10,075 bases of DNA from Hyphomicrobiaceae bacterium (GCA_021775715.1 JAJFHI010000052.1:1-10075), one strand, 5' to 3'. Shown: positions 1-6,544, numbered from the stretch's first letter. The notes: a model not told the origin generated them from the letters alone. Numbers and translations are program-made.

Positions 1-264
1 GACCCACTGGCACAGCGCGCCGCAGCGGCCAACAACGATGACACGATGCTCTCGCCCATGACCGGACTGGTCCGTGTTGTCGAAGCCAAAGCCGGCCAGA
101 AGGTGAAAGCAGGCGACCGTCTAATCGTCGTTGAAGCCATGAAAATGGAGCACAGCCTCGTCGCGCCGCGCGACTGCCAAGTTGCGGAAGTGTTGTGCGA
201 AAAGGACCAACCCGTTGATAGCGGTGCTGTACTAATTCGTTTTGAACTTGATAACCCCGCATAG
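1..264 (+). CDS. mccA: Methylcrotonyl-CoA carboxylase alpha subunit, C-terminal biotin-carrier domain (partial)
   Basis: Only the last 87 codons are in the window; the reading frame is open at the left edge. The visible part is a biotinyl/lipoyl attachment domain: an MSP-type start of the barrel (LSPMTGLV), then the biotinylation motif EAMKMEH with the acceptor lysine codon at 142-144, and the closing strands to the TAG at 262-264. In biotin-dependent acyl-CoA carboxylases this domain carries CO2 from the biotin carboxylase to the carboxyltransferase. The domain alone cannot separate methylcrotonyl-, propionyl-, acetyl- or geranyl-CoA carboxylases. The call to methylcrotonyl-CoA rests on the next two genes, HMG-CoA lyase and a methylglutaconyl-CoA hydratase type crotonase, which are the following steps of leucine breakdown. 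An internal ATG at 46 is not a real start, because the same frame continues upstream without a stop. Confidence 0.85.
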   Translation, partial: DPLAQRAAAANNDDTMLSPMTGLVRVVEAKAGQKVKAGDRLIVVEAMKMEHSLVAPRDCQVAEVLCEKDQPVDSGAVLIRFELDNPA

Positions 265-274
265 GAACACGTCG

Positions 275-1147
275 ATGGACAAAGTTCGTATCTATGAGGT
301 TGGTCCGCGCGACGGATTGCAGAATGAAAAAGCAATCATCCCCACCGACTCAAAGATCGCCCTGATCAATCTGCTATCCGAAGTTGGCTTTGATACGATT
401 GAGACCACCAGCTTTGTGTCCCCCAAATGGGTTCCGCAAATGGCGGATGCCGCCGACGTCCTCACTGGCATCGACCGCAACCCGGATGTGACATACGCCG
501 CGTTGACTCCAAACTTGAAAGGTTTTGAGAACGCATTGACAGCGGACGTCGACGAAGTCGCAATCTTTGCCGCCGCATCTGAAACCTTCAGCCAAAAAAA
601 CATCAACTGCTCGATCGCCGAAAGCCTTGAGCGTTTTGCTCCCGTCGTCGCGGCGGCCAACGCTGAAGAGATACCCGTTCGTGGTTACGTCTCATGCGTG
701 GCCGGCTGCCCCTACGAGGGCGATGTCGCGCCTGCTGCTGTGCGCGCCGTTTGCGAACGGTTGCTTGACATGGGCTGTTATGAAGTGTCGCTTGGCGACA
801 CGATCGGCAAGGGAACGCCTAAAACAATCGGCCAAATGCTGGACGAAGTATTAAAGGTCGCTCGACCTGAGAAATTTGCAGGACACTATCATGACACCGA
901 TAACCGGGCCCTTGATAACGTCGCGCTCAGTCTTGACTACGGGCTTCGGACATTTGATAGCGCCGTTGGCGGACTGGGCGGGTGCCCATATGCGCCAGGT
1001 GCAAAAGGTAATGTTTCGACCACAGCACTCGCCCACAAACTTGCAGAAGACGGATGGGCGACCGGTCTCGATTTCTGTCGTTTAGCTGACGCAGAACATT
1101 ACCTCAAAACAGTTATCGCCACTCCCGCCGCGCGCACGCAAGGATAA
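275..1147 (+). CDS. mvaB: Hydroxymethylglutaryl-CoA lyase
   Basis: 290-residue TIM-barrel lyase that splits HMG-CoA into acetoacetate and acetyl-CoA, the last step of leucine catabolism. Residues 10-18 are GPRDGLQNE, with the catalytic Arg12 and metal ligand Asp13. HYHDT at 204-208 supplies the metal-binding histidines. The signature loop GGLGGCPYAPGAKGN at 232-246 contains the active-site cysteine (Cys237) and a metal-ligand asparagine (Asn246). The length is normal for bacterial enzymes. The frame is open further up to a TTG at 242, inside the preceding gene, but the ATG at 275 is chosen: AGGAA at 263-267 gives a Shine-Dalgarno at good spacing and the protein then begins right at the conserved barrel. 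It starts 10 bases after the carboxylase stop and ends 5 bases before the crotonase, so the three are one operon. Confidence 0.93.
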   Translation: MDKVRIYEVGPRDGLQNEKAIIPTDSKIALINLLSEVGFDTIETTSFVSPKWVPQMADAADVLTGIDRNPDVTYAALTPNLKGFENALTADVDEVAIFAAASETFSQKNINCSIAESLERFAPVVAAANAEEIPVRGYVSCVAGCPYEGDVAPAAVRAVCERLLDMGCYEVSLGDTIGKGTPKTIGQMLDEVLKVARPEKFAGHYHDTDNRALDNVALSLDYGLRTFDSAVGGLGGCPYAPGAKGNVSTTALAHKLAEDGWATGLDFCRLADAEHYLKTVIATPAARTQG

Positions 1148-1152
1148 TCACC

Positions 1153-1941
1153 ATGGCAGACTTTGAAACGATCACTGTCACAACCGACCCGCGCGGCGTC
1201 GCGACGCTGACCCTCAATCGGCCCGAAAAACACAACGCAATGAATGCCGATATGATCAGAGAACTCACGCAAGCGGGCAATACACTTGGCACCGACGATC
1301 GCGTCCGTGTTGTCGTGCTGGCGAGCACGGGCAAAAGTTTTTGCGCGGGAGGCGATCTCGGTTGGATGCAGGCGCAGGCCGCCAAGGACCGTGACGGCAA
1401 GAAGGCTGAAGCGCGCGCGCTGGCTGAAATGCTGTCCACACTCAACAACATGCCCAAGCCGCTAATCGCGCGCGTGCAGGGTGCTGCTTACGGCGGTGGT
1501 GTCGGCATGATGTCGGTTTCCGACGTCGTGATCGCAGTTGAAGGTACGCGCTTTGGCCTGACCGAAACCAAACTCGGCCTTATCCCAGCAACGATCGGCC
1601 CTTTTGTCGTCCGTCGCATGGGTGAAGGCTTTGCTCGTCAGGTGTTTTTCAATTCAAAAACCTTCGATACCGTCCTTGCTTTGAGATGCGGTCTCGTTGC
1701 AAAGACCTGCACGAACGATGACCTTGATGATCTCGTCGAAAAAGAAGTGGCAGCGGTATTAAACTGTGCCCCCGGTGCCGTTGCAGCCGCAAAAGAGCTA
1801 TGCCAAACACTCGGCGGTGCCAACGTTTCAACGTTTATCGACCACACGATTGATGCGCTCGCCGACCGTTGGGAAAGTCCGGAAGCTGAGGCAGGCATAA
1901 AGGCATTTTTTGCACGTGAGGCCCCGCCCTGGACGGCCTGA
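1153..1941 (+). CDS. liuC: Enoyl-CoA hydratase/isomerase, probable methylglutaconyl-CoA hydratase
   Basis: 262-residue crotonase-fold protein. The oxyanion-hole segment is SFCAGGDLGWMQ (62-73), and the second block AAYGGGVGMMSVSDVVIA (111-128) is followed by FGLTETKLGLIPATIGP (134-150). The IPATI-x-P stretch and the DLxWM stretch are typical of LiuC-type methylglutaconyl-CoA hydratases rather than generic fatty-acid hydratases. Glu138 matches the second catalytic glutamate of rat crotonase, while the position of the first is Gly118, as I recall for bacterial LiuC proteins. It would hydrate 3-methylglutaconyl-CoA to HMG-CoA, feeding the lyase encoded just upstream. AAGGA at 1140-1144 overlaps the end of the lyase gene and sits 8 bases from the ATG, so translation is probably coupled. 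Substrate assignment is by motif and neighbourhood; another short enoyl-CoA hydratase activity cannot be excluded. Confidence 0.88.
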   Translation: MADFETITVTTDPRGVATLTLNRPEKHNAMNADMIRELTQAGNTLGTDDRVRVVVLASTGKSFCAGGDLGWMQAQAAKDRDGKKAEARALAEMLSTLNNMPKPLIARVQGAAYGGGVGMMSVSDVVIAVEGTRFGLTETKLGLIPATIGPFVVRRMGEGFARQVFFNSKTFDTVLALRCGLVAKTCTNDDLDDLVEKEVAAVLNCAPGAVAAAKELCQTLGGANVSTFIDHTIDALADRWESPEAEAGIKAFFAREAPPWTA

Positions 1942-2217
1942 CGCATTTTAAGAAATAAGAAAACTATAAAGCCAATTCTTGATTTGAGGTGAAATTTGGC
2001 TCCCATGTTTTTGCGCCCTCAAACGCGGCGTGCATCTGGCGTCTATTTCCGGAGGTACGGTTCTTTGTCGACACTTTGTTATTGAAAGTCCAGAAGCGCT
2101 CGACAAGTTCGCCGGCCTAAACGCTCTAAAACTTTTTGACCGACAACGCCGATCTACAATCGAAGCGTTGTGCGAATCCAGTTAAACTTGTTATCCAAAC
2201 ACGTTCCAATTCTTCTT
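1942..2217. other. Intergenic stretch with no convincing gene
   Basis: The 276 bases between the leucine genes and the OYE gene hold no recognisable gene. An imperfect hairpin, AGCCAA (1970-1975) with TTGGCT (1996-2001), lies shortly before a run of five T (2008-2012) and may be a weak terminator for the operon. A GGAGG at 2051-2055 looks like a ribosome site but the nearest TTG opens only six codons. In another frame, 1988-2182 is open without an ATG and reads like ordinary protein near its end, so a decayed gene or leader is possible but unproven. Confidence 0.4.
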
Positions 2218-3348
2218 ATGGTGATCCCCTTGTCTTCCAAACTCTTTGAACCTATCTCATTGCGCTCGCTCGAACTCTCCAACCGCATTGTTGTTGCGCC
2301 GATGTGCATGTATTCCGCAAACGACGGTACGCCAACCGACTGGCATTTCATGCATCTCGGTCAGTTCTCTGTCTCCGGTGCTGGGCTGGTCTTCGTCGAA
2401 GCAACCGGTGTTGAGGCCGTAGGCCGGATAACGCCGGGCTGTCCCGGCCTCTACAACGACGATCACGACGCAGCGTTTGCCCGCATCATCAAGTTTTTTC
2501 GGGATTACGGTAGCGCCAAGATCGGCATCCAACTCGCACATGCCGGGCGTAAAGCCTCCACGAATGTTCCGTGGAACGGCGGCACACCTTTGTCTGCTGA
2601 GAACGGTGCTTGGCAAACGGTTTCCCCGTCTGACATCCCCTATGCCGACGGTTGGCACCAACCAATGGAATTCGACGATAATATTTTTGCCCGTGTCAAA
2701 GCCGCTTTCGTGCAGGCCGCCGAGCGGGCAACCAAACTCGGCTTTGACGTCATCGAAATTCACGCGGCCCACGGCTACCTGCTGCACCAGTTCCTTTCTC
2801 CAATCACAAACCATCGCACAGACAAGTACGGCGGTTCTCTTGAAAACCGCATGCGGTTCCCGCTTGAAGTATTCGAGGCTGTGCGCGCGGTATCCGCCAA
2901 CAACACACCGGTTGGAGTGAGGTTTTCTGCGACGGATTGGATCGATGGAGGATGGGATCTCGAAAGTTCGGTTGTGTTTGCCAAGGCCTTGGCCGAACTC
3001 GGTTGTGACTTCTTTGATGTATCCTCCGGAGGCACCGCGCCAGCGCAAAAGATCGTCTCAACACCCGGTTACCAAACGGGTTTTGCAGCGGAGATCCGCC
3101 GTGCAACAGGTGTCACCACGATTGCTGTTGGGCGAATTACCGATCCGATGCAGGCCGAAACCATTCTACGGACCGGCCAAGCCGACATGGTCGCGCTCGC
3201 ACGTGGTGCGCTCTATGACCCCCGGTGGCCGTGGCATGCCGCAGCCGCGTTGGGCGACAACGCCGCCTTTCCACCGCAATACATGCGCACGCACCCATCG
3301 CTTCAAGGCGAACCCATTCCGGGCAACCCTCCATCACCGTCGAAATAA
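2218..3348 (+). CDS. NADH:flavin oxidoreductase, Old Yellow Enzyme family (YqjM-like)
   Basis: 376-residue FMN-dependent TIM barrel of the 'thermophilic-like' OYE class, which reduces activated C=C bonds of enones and related electrophiles with NAD(P)H. The class marks are clear: APMCMYS at 28-33 with Cys30 and Tyr32, which tune and contact the flavin and substrate in YqjM; QLAHAGRKAS at 105-114; HAAHGYLLHQFLSP at 182-195 with the substrate-binding pair His182/His185 and Tyr187; the FMN-phosphate part GRITDP and ALARGALYDPRWP up to Arg336. The natural substrate cannot be read from sequence. The frame runs back to a GTG at 2170, but homology begins at SKLFEPI, so ATG 2218 is chosen; GTG 2221 is nearly as likely and neither has a good Shine-Dalgarno. 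It stands apart from the leucine operon by 276 bases, so co-transcription is uncertain. Confidence 0.9.
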   Translation: MVIPLSSKLFEPISLRSLELSNRIVVAPMCMYSANDGTPTDWHFMHLGQFSVSGAGLVFVEATGVEAVGRITPGCPGLYNDDHDAAFARIIKFFRDYGSAKIGIQLAHAGRKASTNVPWNGGTPLSAENGAWQTVSPSDIPYADGWHQPMEFDDNIFARVKAAFVQAAERATKLGFDVIEIHAAHGYLLHQFLSPITNHRTDKYGGSLENRMRFPLEVFEAVRAVSANNTPVGVRFSATDWIDGGWDLESSVVFAKALAELGCDFFDVSSGGTAPAQKIVSTPGYQTGFAAEIRRATGVTTIAVGRITDPMQAETILRTGQADMVALARGALYDPRWPWHAAAALGDNAAFPPQYMRTHPSLQGEPIPGNPPSPSK

Positions 3349-3365
3349 GTCGGCTTAGCGAGGGA

Positions 3366-3399
3366 CGATAGATACGCAGGCGCACCGCCTCATCTATCG
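3366..3399. terminator. Strong two-part stem-loop after the OYE gene
   Basis: CGATAGAT (3366-3373) pairs perfectly with ATCTATCG (3392-3399), and inside it AGGCG (3378-3382) pairs with CGCCT (3386-3390) around a CAC loop. It begins 17 bases after the OYE stop. There is no T run behind it, so it is not a classical intrinsic terminator; it may protect the 3' end or assist Rho-dependent termination. It also ends just ahead of the FixK-type promoter of the next gene. Confidence 0.5.
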
Positions 3400-3427
3400 C
3401 CAACCTGCCACCAGGCTGAGCAAACGA

Positions 3428-3476
3428 TTGATATCGCTCAAGGCAAACGGACCTCTGCAGTCCTAAAATTCCGCGA
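3428..3476 (+). promoter_or_regulatory. FNR/FixK-type activated promoter of the fusion-kinase gene
   Basis: TTGATATCGCTCAA at 3428-3441 fits TTGA-N6-TCAA and matches nine of ten bases of TTGAT-N4-ATCAA. A -10 hexamer TAAAAT lies at 3464-3469. Placing the start at the A at 3476 puts the box centre at exactly -41.5, the class II position used by FNR/FixK activators. The inferred leader is 15 bases and contains GGGAG (3478-3482), 8 bases before ATG 3491. The start site is inferred, not measured. Confidence 0.72.
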
Positions 3477-3490
3477 TGGGAGCAGAGACG

Positions 3491-5119
3491 ATGCCTTCAG
3501 TTCGCGAGCACACGCACAACACGCCGAGCGGCCATTCAACAGCATCCGGCCGTTCGGGCCACGACACTTGCGATGAGGCCCAGCGCGAGGTTGTCTCGTT
3601 TCTTTCCAATCCTGCGTCCTATTCGCCCAAATGTGAGAAGGTGGACAAGATCGAGACGCACGGAGCCGTTGTCCTCCTAGCCGGCCGAAACGTTTACAAG
3701 ATCAAGCGCAACGTCCGTTACCCCTACATGGACTATTCCACGCTCGATAAACGACATCAGGCCTGCCAGGCCGAAATCAGCATCAACAAGCCACACGCAC
3801 CGCAAATCTATCGTGGCGTTGTTGCCGTCACTCGTCGCCCCGATGGCCATCTTCAAATTGCTGGCGATGGAGTGCCGGTCGAGTGGGCCGTGCACATGAA
3901 CCGGTTTGATCAGTCAGGACTGCTGAGCACCATCGCAAAAGACGGCAAGCTGGACCAAACCATTGTCAGGTCCGTTGCCTCCGAAATTGCGCGCTACCAT
4001 TCGAGATCGAAAACAATCGTCTGTACCGACGCTGCGGAACGTCTGGGCCAGGTCGTCTCTCAAATCGAACAGGCTATTACGTCGGGGCACGGCGGTTGGC
4101 CGGAGCGTCAGTGCGCGGCCTTGCGGCGCCGGTTACGAAAGAACTTTCAGGATGTCCGTGACCTTCTGGACCGGCGTGGGTCTGCTGGATTTGTCCGCCG
4201 TGGTCATGGAGACATGCATCTCTCTAACATTGTGATGATCGATGGACACGCTGTCTTATTCGACTCCATCGAATTCGACGAGGCGCTTGCAACCACAGAC
4301 ACTCTCTACGACCTCGCATTCATCGTGATGGACCTTGATGCTCATGGCTATCGCCCGCAGGCGAGCCTTCTCCTCAATCGCTACCTGATCGCCGCCAACC
4401 ACGACAGCGACTTGGATACGCTGTCCGCATTGCCGCTCTTTATGTCACTCCGCGCGTCTATTCGAGCCATGGTGGCGCGACAGAGGTCAGAGTTGTTATC
4501 GGATAAGTCGAAAAAAGCGGCGCTAAGTCAGGCCGAAACATACTTTGCCCGCGCCGTAGCATATCTTGAGGATGTGCCGACCAAGCTAATCGCTGTCGGA
4601 GGTTTTTCAGGCACGGGGAAATCAACGCTTGCTGCTGCACTCGCGCCATTTGTCGGCCGCGCGCCGGGCGCCATTCACATCAGAAGCGACATTGAGCGCA
4701 AGTTGATGTTTGGCGTCAACGAGACTGATCGCTTGCCGGCAACGGCCTATGACGAGCGACCAAATCGTGAAGTCTACGGGCGGATACTTTCCAAGGCAAA
4801 ACGCGTGCTGGCGACCGGACACAGTGTCATTGTTGATGCCGTGTTTGCAGACAAAGTGGAGCGGGACGCCACCGCCGAGATCGCAGCGGGTGCGGGTGTT
4901 ACGTTTAAAGGCTTGTGGCTTACAGCGCCGCGCGAGACGCTGCACCAACGTGTTAATGCGCGTCAGGGTGATGCGTCTGACGCCACACAAAACGTCGTTG
5001 ACCGTCAACTCGCCAAAAAAATCGATGATCTGGATTGGTATGAGGTCGATGCCAGCGGCTCACCCGCAGAAACTCTGGCTCATGCGAGAGACCTGTTACA
5101 CCGCAGCCAACGTGGCTGA
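3491..5119 (+). CDS. Bifunctional aminoglycoside-phosphotransferase-like / P-loop kinase fusion protein
   Basis: 542 residues from this start. The N-terminal half is a COG2187-type aminoglycoside phosphotransferase fold: VYKIKRNVRYPYMDYS near residues 68-83, then the catalytic loop GHGDMHLSN (about 238-246) and the FDSIEFDE metal motif (256-263). The C-terminal half is a COG0645-type P-loop kinase with Walker A GGFSGTGKST (370-379) and a following HIRSD segment, as in zeta-toxin/shikimate-kinase-like folds. Both halves keep their catalytic residues, so two phosphotransfer activities are likely, but no substrate is known and antibiotic resistance should not be assumed. An ATG at 3476 is in frame five codons earlier, but it coincides with the inferred transcription start, and GGGAG at 3478-3482 serves ATG 3491. 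The upstream FixK/FNR box suggests low-oxygen induction. It ends 11 bases from the convergent cytochrome gene. Confidence 0.88.
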   Translation: MPSVREHTHNTPSGHSTASGRSGHDTCDEAQREVVSFLSNPASYSPKCEKVDKIETHGAVVLLAGRNVYKIKRNVRYPYMDYSTLDKRHQACQAEISINKPHAPQIYRGVVAVTRRPDGHLQIAGDGVPVEWAVHMNRFDQSGLLSTIAKDGKLDQTIVRSVASEIARYHSRSKTIVCTDAAERLGQVVSQIEQAITSGHGGWPERQCAALRRRLRKNFQDVRDLLDRRGSAGFVRRGHGDMHLSNIVMIDGHAVLFDSIEFDEALATTDTLYDLAFIVMDLDAHGYRPQASLLLNRYLIAANHDSDLDTLSALPLFMSLRASIRAMVARQRSELLSDKSKKAALSQAETYFARAVAYLEDVPTKLIAVGGFSGTGKSTLAAALAPFVGRAPGAIHIRSDIERKLMFGVNETDRLPATAYDERPNREVYGRILSKAKRVLATGHSVIVDAVFADKVERDATAEIAAGAGVTFKGLWLTAPRETLHQRVNARQGDASDATQNVVDRQLAKKIDDLDWYEVDASGSPAETLAHARDLLHRSQRG

Positions 5120-5130
5120 TCGCCGGACTA

Positions 5131-5553
5131 TCATGTCGGTTCGGGACGTTCAGGCTTGGGGGCGACTTTTTTCTTCTTTGGATGAAGAGGTGGTCCAGCC
5201 TCTGGTGCCCTCAAGCGGTCGAGGTAAGAAATAATGTCTTCGATTTCGATGCGCGTCAGCCGTACGTCAGGCATCGGTGCGTGCGGTGCGATAAGCACAC
5301 TACGAATTCTGTCAGCAGTTTGCGTTTGCTTGTTGGCGATACCTTTGAATGTGGGCACACCGGCTGGCACCTCTGCGGTGCTGTCCTCGGATATCACATG
5401 ACAGCTGATGCACAGGCGTTCTGCAGTCGCTTGTCCGCGCGCTGCGTCCGGCAAAACGTCGACTTTTTCGTCGCTCATAGCCACGGACGAACATGCACAG
5501 ATGGCCGCAAGAACGATCGTTGCACAATGGGGCTTCGTAAGCCGGGTCGGCAT
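5131..5553 (-). CDS. Small periplasmic c-type cytochrome
   Basis: 140 residues. Residues 11-25 form a hydrophobic signal segment with likely cleavage near SVA/MS, though the cysteines at 19 and 21 leave a lipoprotein possible. The mature part is a class I cytochrome c fold: haem motif CISCH at 48-52, a PTFKGIA stretch, and HAPMPDVRLT with probable axial Met94, followed by the C-terminal helix IEIEDIISYLDRL. A 25-residue tail rich in proline and lysine (KKKK at 126-129) follows the fold and is unusual. The start is firm: GAAGGGAG at 5560-5567 (read on the minus strand) lies 6 bases upstream of the ATG. It is transcribed toward the fusion-kinase gene and divergently from the cyclo-ligase/nnrS pair, behind a perfect FNR/FixK box. 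It probably shuttles electrons to a terminal oxidase or nitrogen-oxide reductase under low oxygen; the partner is not visible here. Confidence 0.9.
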   Translation of the reverse strand: MPTRLTKPHCATIVLAAICACSSVAMSDEKVDVLPDAARGQATAERLCISCHVISEDSTAEVPAGVPTFKGIANKQTQTADRIRSVLIAPHAPMPDVRLTRIEIEDIISYLDRLRAPEAGPPLHPKKKKVAPKPERPEPT

Positions 5554-5603
5554 TTCAAACTCCCTTCAGCTGTCAAGAACCCCGCGCAAGGGCGGGTCAG
5601 GAC

Positions 5604-5652
5604 TGAACAGAATCTAGAACACCGTTTCTCCGTCCCGTTTGATCAAGATCAA
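5604..5652 (-). promoter_or_regulatory. FNR/FixK-type activated promoter of the cytochrome gene
   Basis: TTGATCAAGATCAA at 5639-5652 is a perfect palindromic FNR/FixK box (TTGAT-N4-ATCAA). On the minus strand a -10-like TAGATT covers 5616-5611. Setting the start at 5604 (an A on the minus strand) puts the box at -41.5, identical to the promoter at 3428-3476. The leader would be 51 bases, with a small hairpin (CCCGC 5581-5585 with GCGGG 5592-5596) and the strong ribosome site. Being palindromic, the box could also act on the plus-strand genes, but no good -10 lies at the matching distance on that side. Confidence 0.78.
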
Positions 5653-5689
5653 TCACCGCGCCACAGAAGTTGGAGAAAGCGTCCGATCT

Positions 5690-5830
5690 TTTTTGCAAGC
5701 CAGTTGATCTCGATCATACGCAATTCGGCCCGCGCCTGACACCACTGGTTTATTGTTCAAGCCGCTGTGGCGGTCGGAAGGCGGAAAAAGATCGAGATGC
5801 TGGGGCCGGACGAGAACTCCTGCAAGCAGG
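5690..5830 (+). ncRNA. ssrS: Candidate 6S RNA upstream of the cyclo-ligase gene
   Basis: The leader of the 5-formyltetrahydrofolate cyclo-ligase gene can fold as one long interrupted hairpin. Closing pairs lie between about 5688-5712 and 5811-5835 (including CTCG 5709-5712 with CGAG 5811-5814). An inner stem pairs 5724-5731 with 5803-5810. An apical arm follows: CGCC 5733-5736 with GGCG 5780-5783, GAC with GTC, CCAC 5742-5745 with GTGG 5767-5770, and GGTTT 5747-5751 with AAGCC 5759-5763. Unpaired stretches of 11 bases (5' side) and 19 bases (3' side) open the middle. 6S RNA is known to sit directly upstream of this gene (ygfA family) in many proteobacteria, and the size of about 140-150 bases fits. 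Ends are approximate, and no clear promoter was found. Sequence identity to known 6S RNAs was not tested. Confidence 0.48.
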
Positions 5831-5842
5831 GAAAGTAGAGCC

Positions 5843-6544
5843 ATGAGTGCCAGTCAGCCCCCTGACGACAAAGATGGCGAACAGTTTTCCTCGCCACCCT
5901 GTTTCATGCATGAGATCGATCCGGCTTACAGTGGCTTTATGCCTGATCGCTCGCGGGCACGCGATGTTGCGCGCTGGCGCAAGGCCGAGCGCGAACGGCT
6001 GATTGCGACCCGACTAGAATTGCCGGTCCGCGAGCGACAAAAAATTTCGCACCGCATTGCCGATCAACTTGATGCGCTCATTCCAGACGTGCCGTCGCCG
6101 GTGATCAGTCTTTATTGGCCGTTTCGCGGGGAGCCTGATTTACGTCACTGGATGGGGCATGCCTGCGCCACCGGCTGGCGCATGGCGCTGCCGGTCGTGA
6201 TCGCCAAGGCGAAGCCACTCGAATTTCGCGAATGGGTTCCTAATGCGGCCATGGAGCTTGGAATCTGGAACATTCCGTTTCCGGCCAATGGCGAGATTGT
6301 CCACCCAACCGTCGTCATTGCGCCACTTGTTGGATACCACCAAGCCGGTTATCGCCTCGGCTATGGTGGCGGCTACTTTGACCGGACTTTGGCGGCTTTA
6401 CCCTCAGAGCCTGTCGTCATTGGAGTCGGTTATCACCTCGGCGCCATCCCCACCATCTATCCACAATGGCACGATATCCCGATGGACTGGATCGTCGCGG
6501 GCTATGATGAGCCGCGGTCACTCAAAATTCCGAGCCCAACATGA
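5843..6544 (+). CDS. 5-formyltetrahydrofolate cyclo-ligase
   Basis: 233 residues. It makes 5,10-methenyltetrahydrofolate from 5-formyltetrahydrofolate with ATP, in the cytoplasm. The core starts with WRKAERERLIATR (45-57), holding the ATP-contacting lysine and arginine. It continues through SLYWPFRGEPD (89-99) and ends with the family signature RLGYGGGYFDRTLA (171-184). The first 40 or so residues are an extension beyond the usual 190-200-residue enzyme and include PPCFMHE (18-24); I recall similar extensions in other alphaproteobacterial homologues. The frame stays open to a TTG at 5753, but those codons overlap the structured leader. ATG 5843, with AGGGA at 5828-5832, fits better. CCTGC/GCAGG (5819-5830) could fold over that ribosome site. 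The stop overlaps the nnrS start by ATGA. Confidence 0.9.
   Translation: MSASQPPDDKDGEQFSSPPCFMHEIDPAYSGFMPDRSRARDVARWRKAERERLIATRLELPVRERQKISHRIADQLDALIPDVPSPVISLYWPFRGEPDLRHWMGHACATGWRMALPVVIAKAKPLEFREWVPNAAMELGIWNIPFPANGEIVHPTVVIAPLVGYHQAGYRLGYGGGYFDRTLAALPSEPVVIGVGYHLGAIPTIYPQWHDIPMDWIVAGYDEPRSLKIPSPT

Noticed and set aside
242..274. Upstream extension of HMG-CoA lyase from TTG 242
   Set aside because: It lies inside the carboxylase coding end; ATG 275 has a proper Shine-Dalgarno and begins at the conserved domain.
2257..3048. Long minus-strand frame opposite the OYE gene
   Set aside because: It is a shadow of the codon bias of the plus-strand OYE, which has all catalytic motifs; the antisense product shows no family features.
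5639..5687. Plus-strand class II use of the perfect FNR/FixK box for the cyclo-ligase/nnrS unit
   Set aside because: The -10 position at the required distance (5675-5680) reads GAAAGC, which is not a plausible -10; regulation in this direction is left open but not called.
5753..5842. Upstream extension of the cyclo-ligase from TTG 5753
   Set aside because: The bases fold into the apical part of the candidate 6S RNA, the residues look non-protein-like, and ATG 5843 has its own ribosome site.
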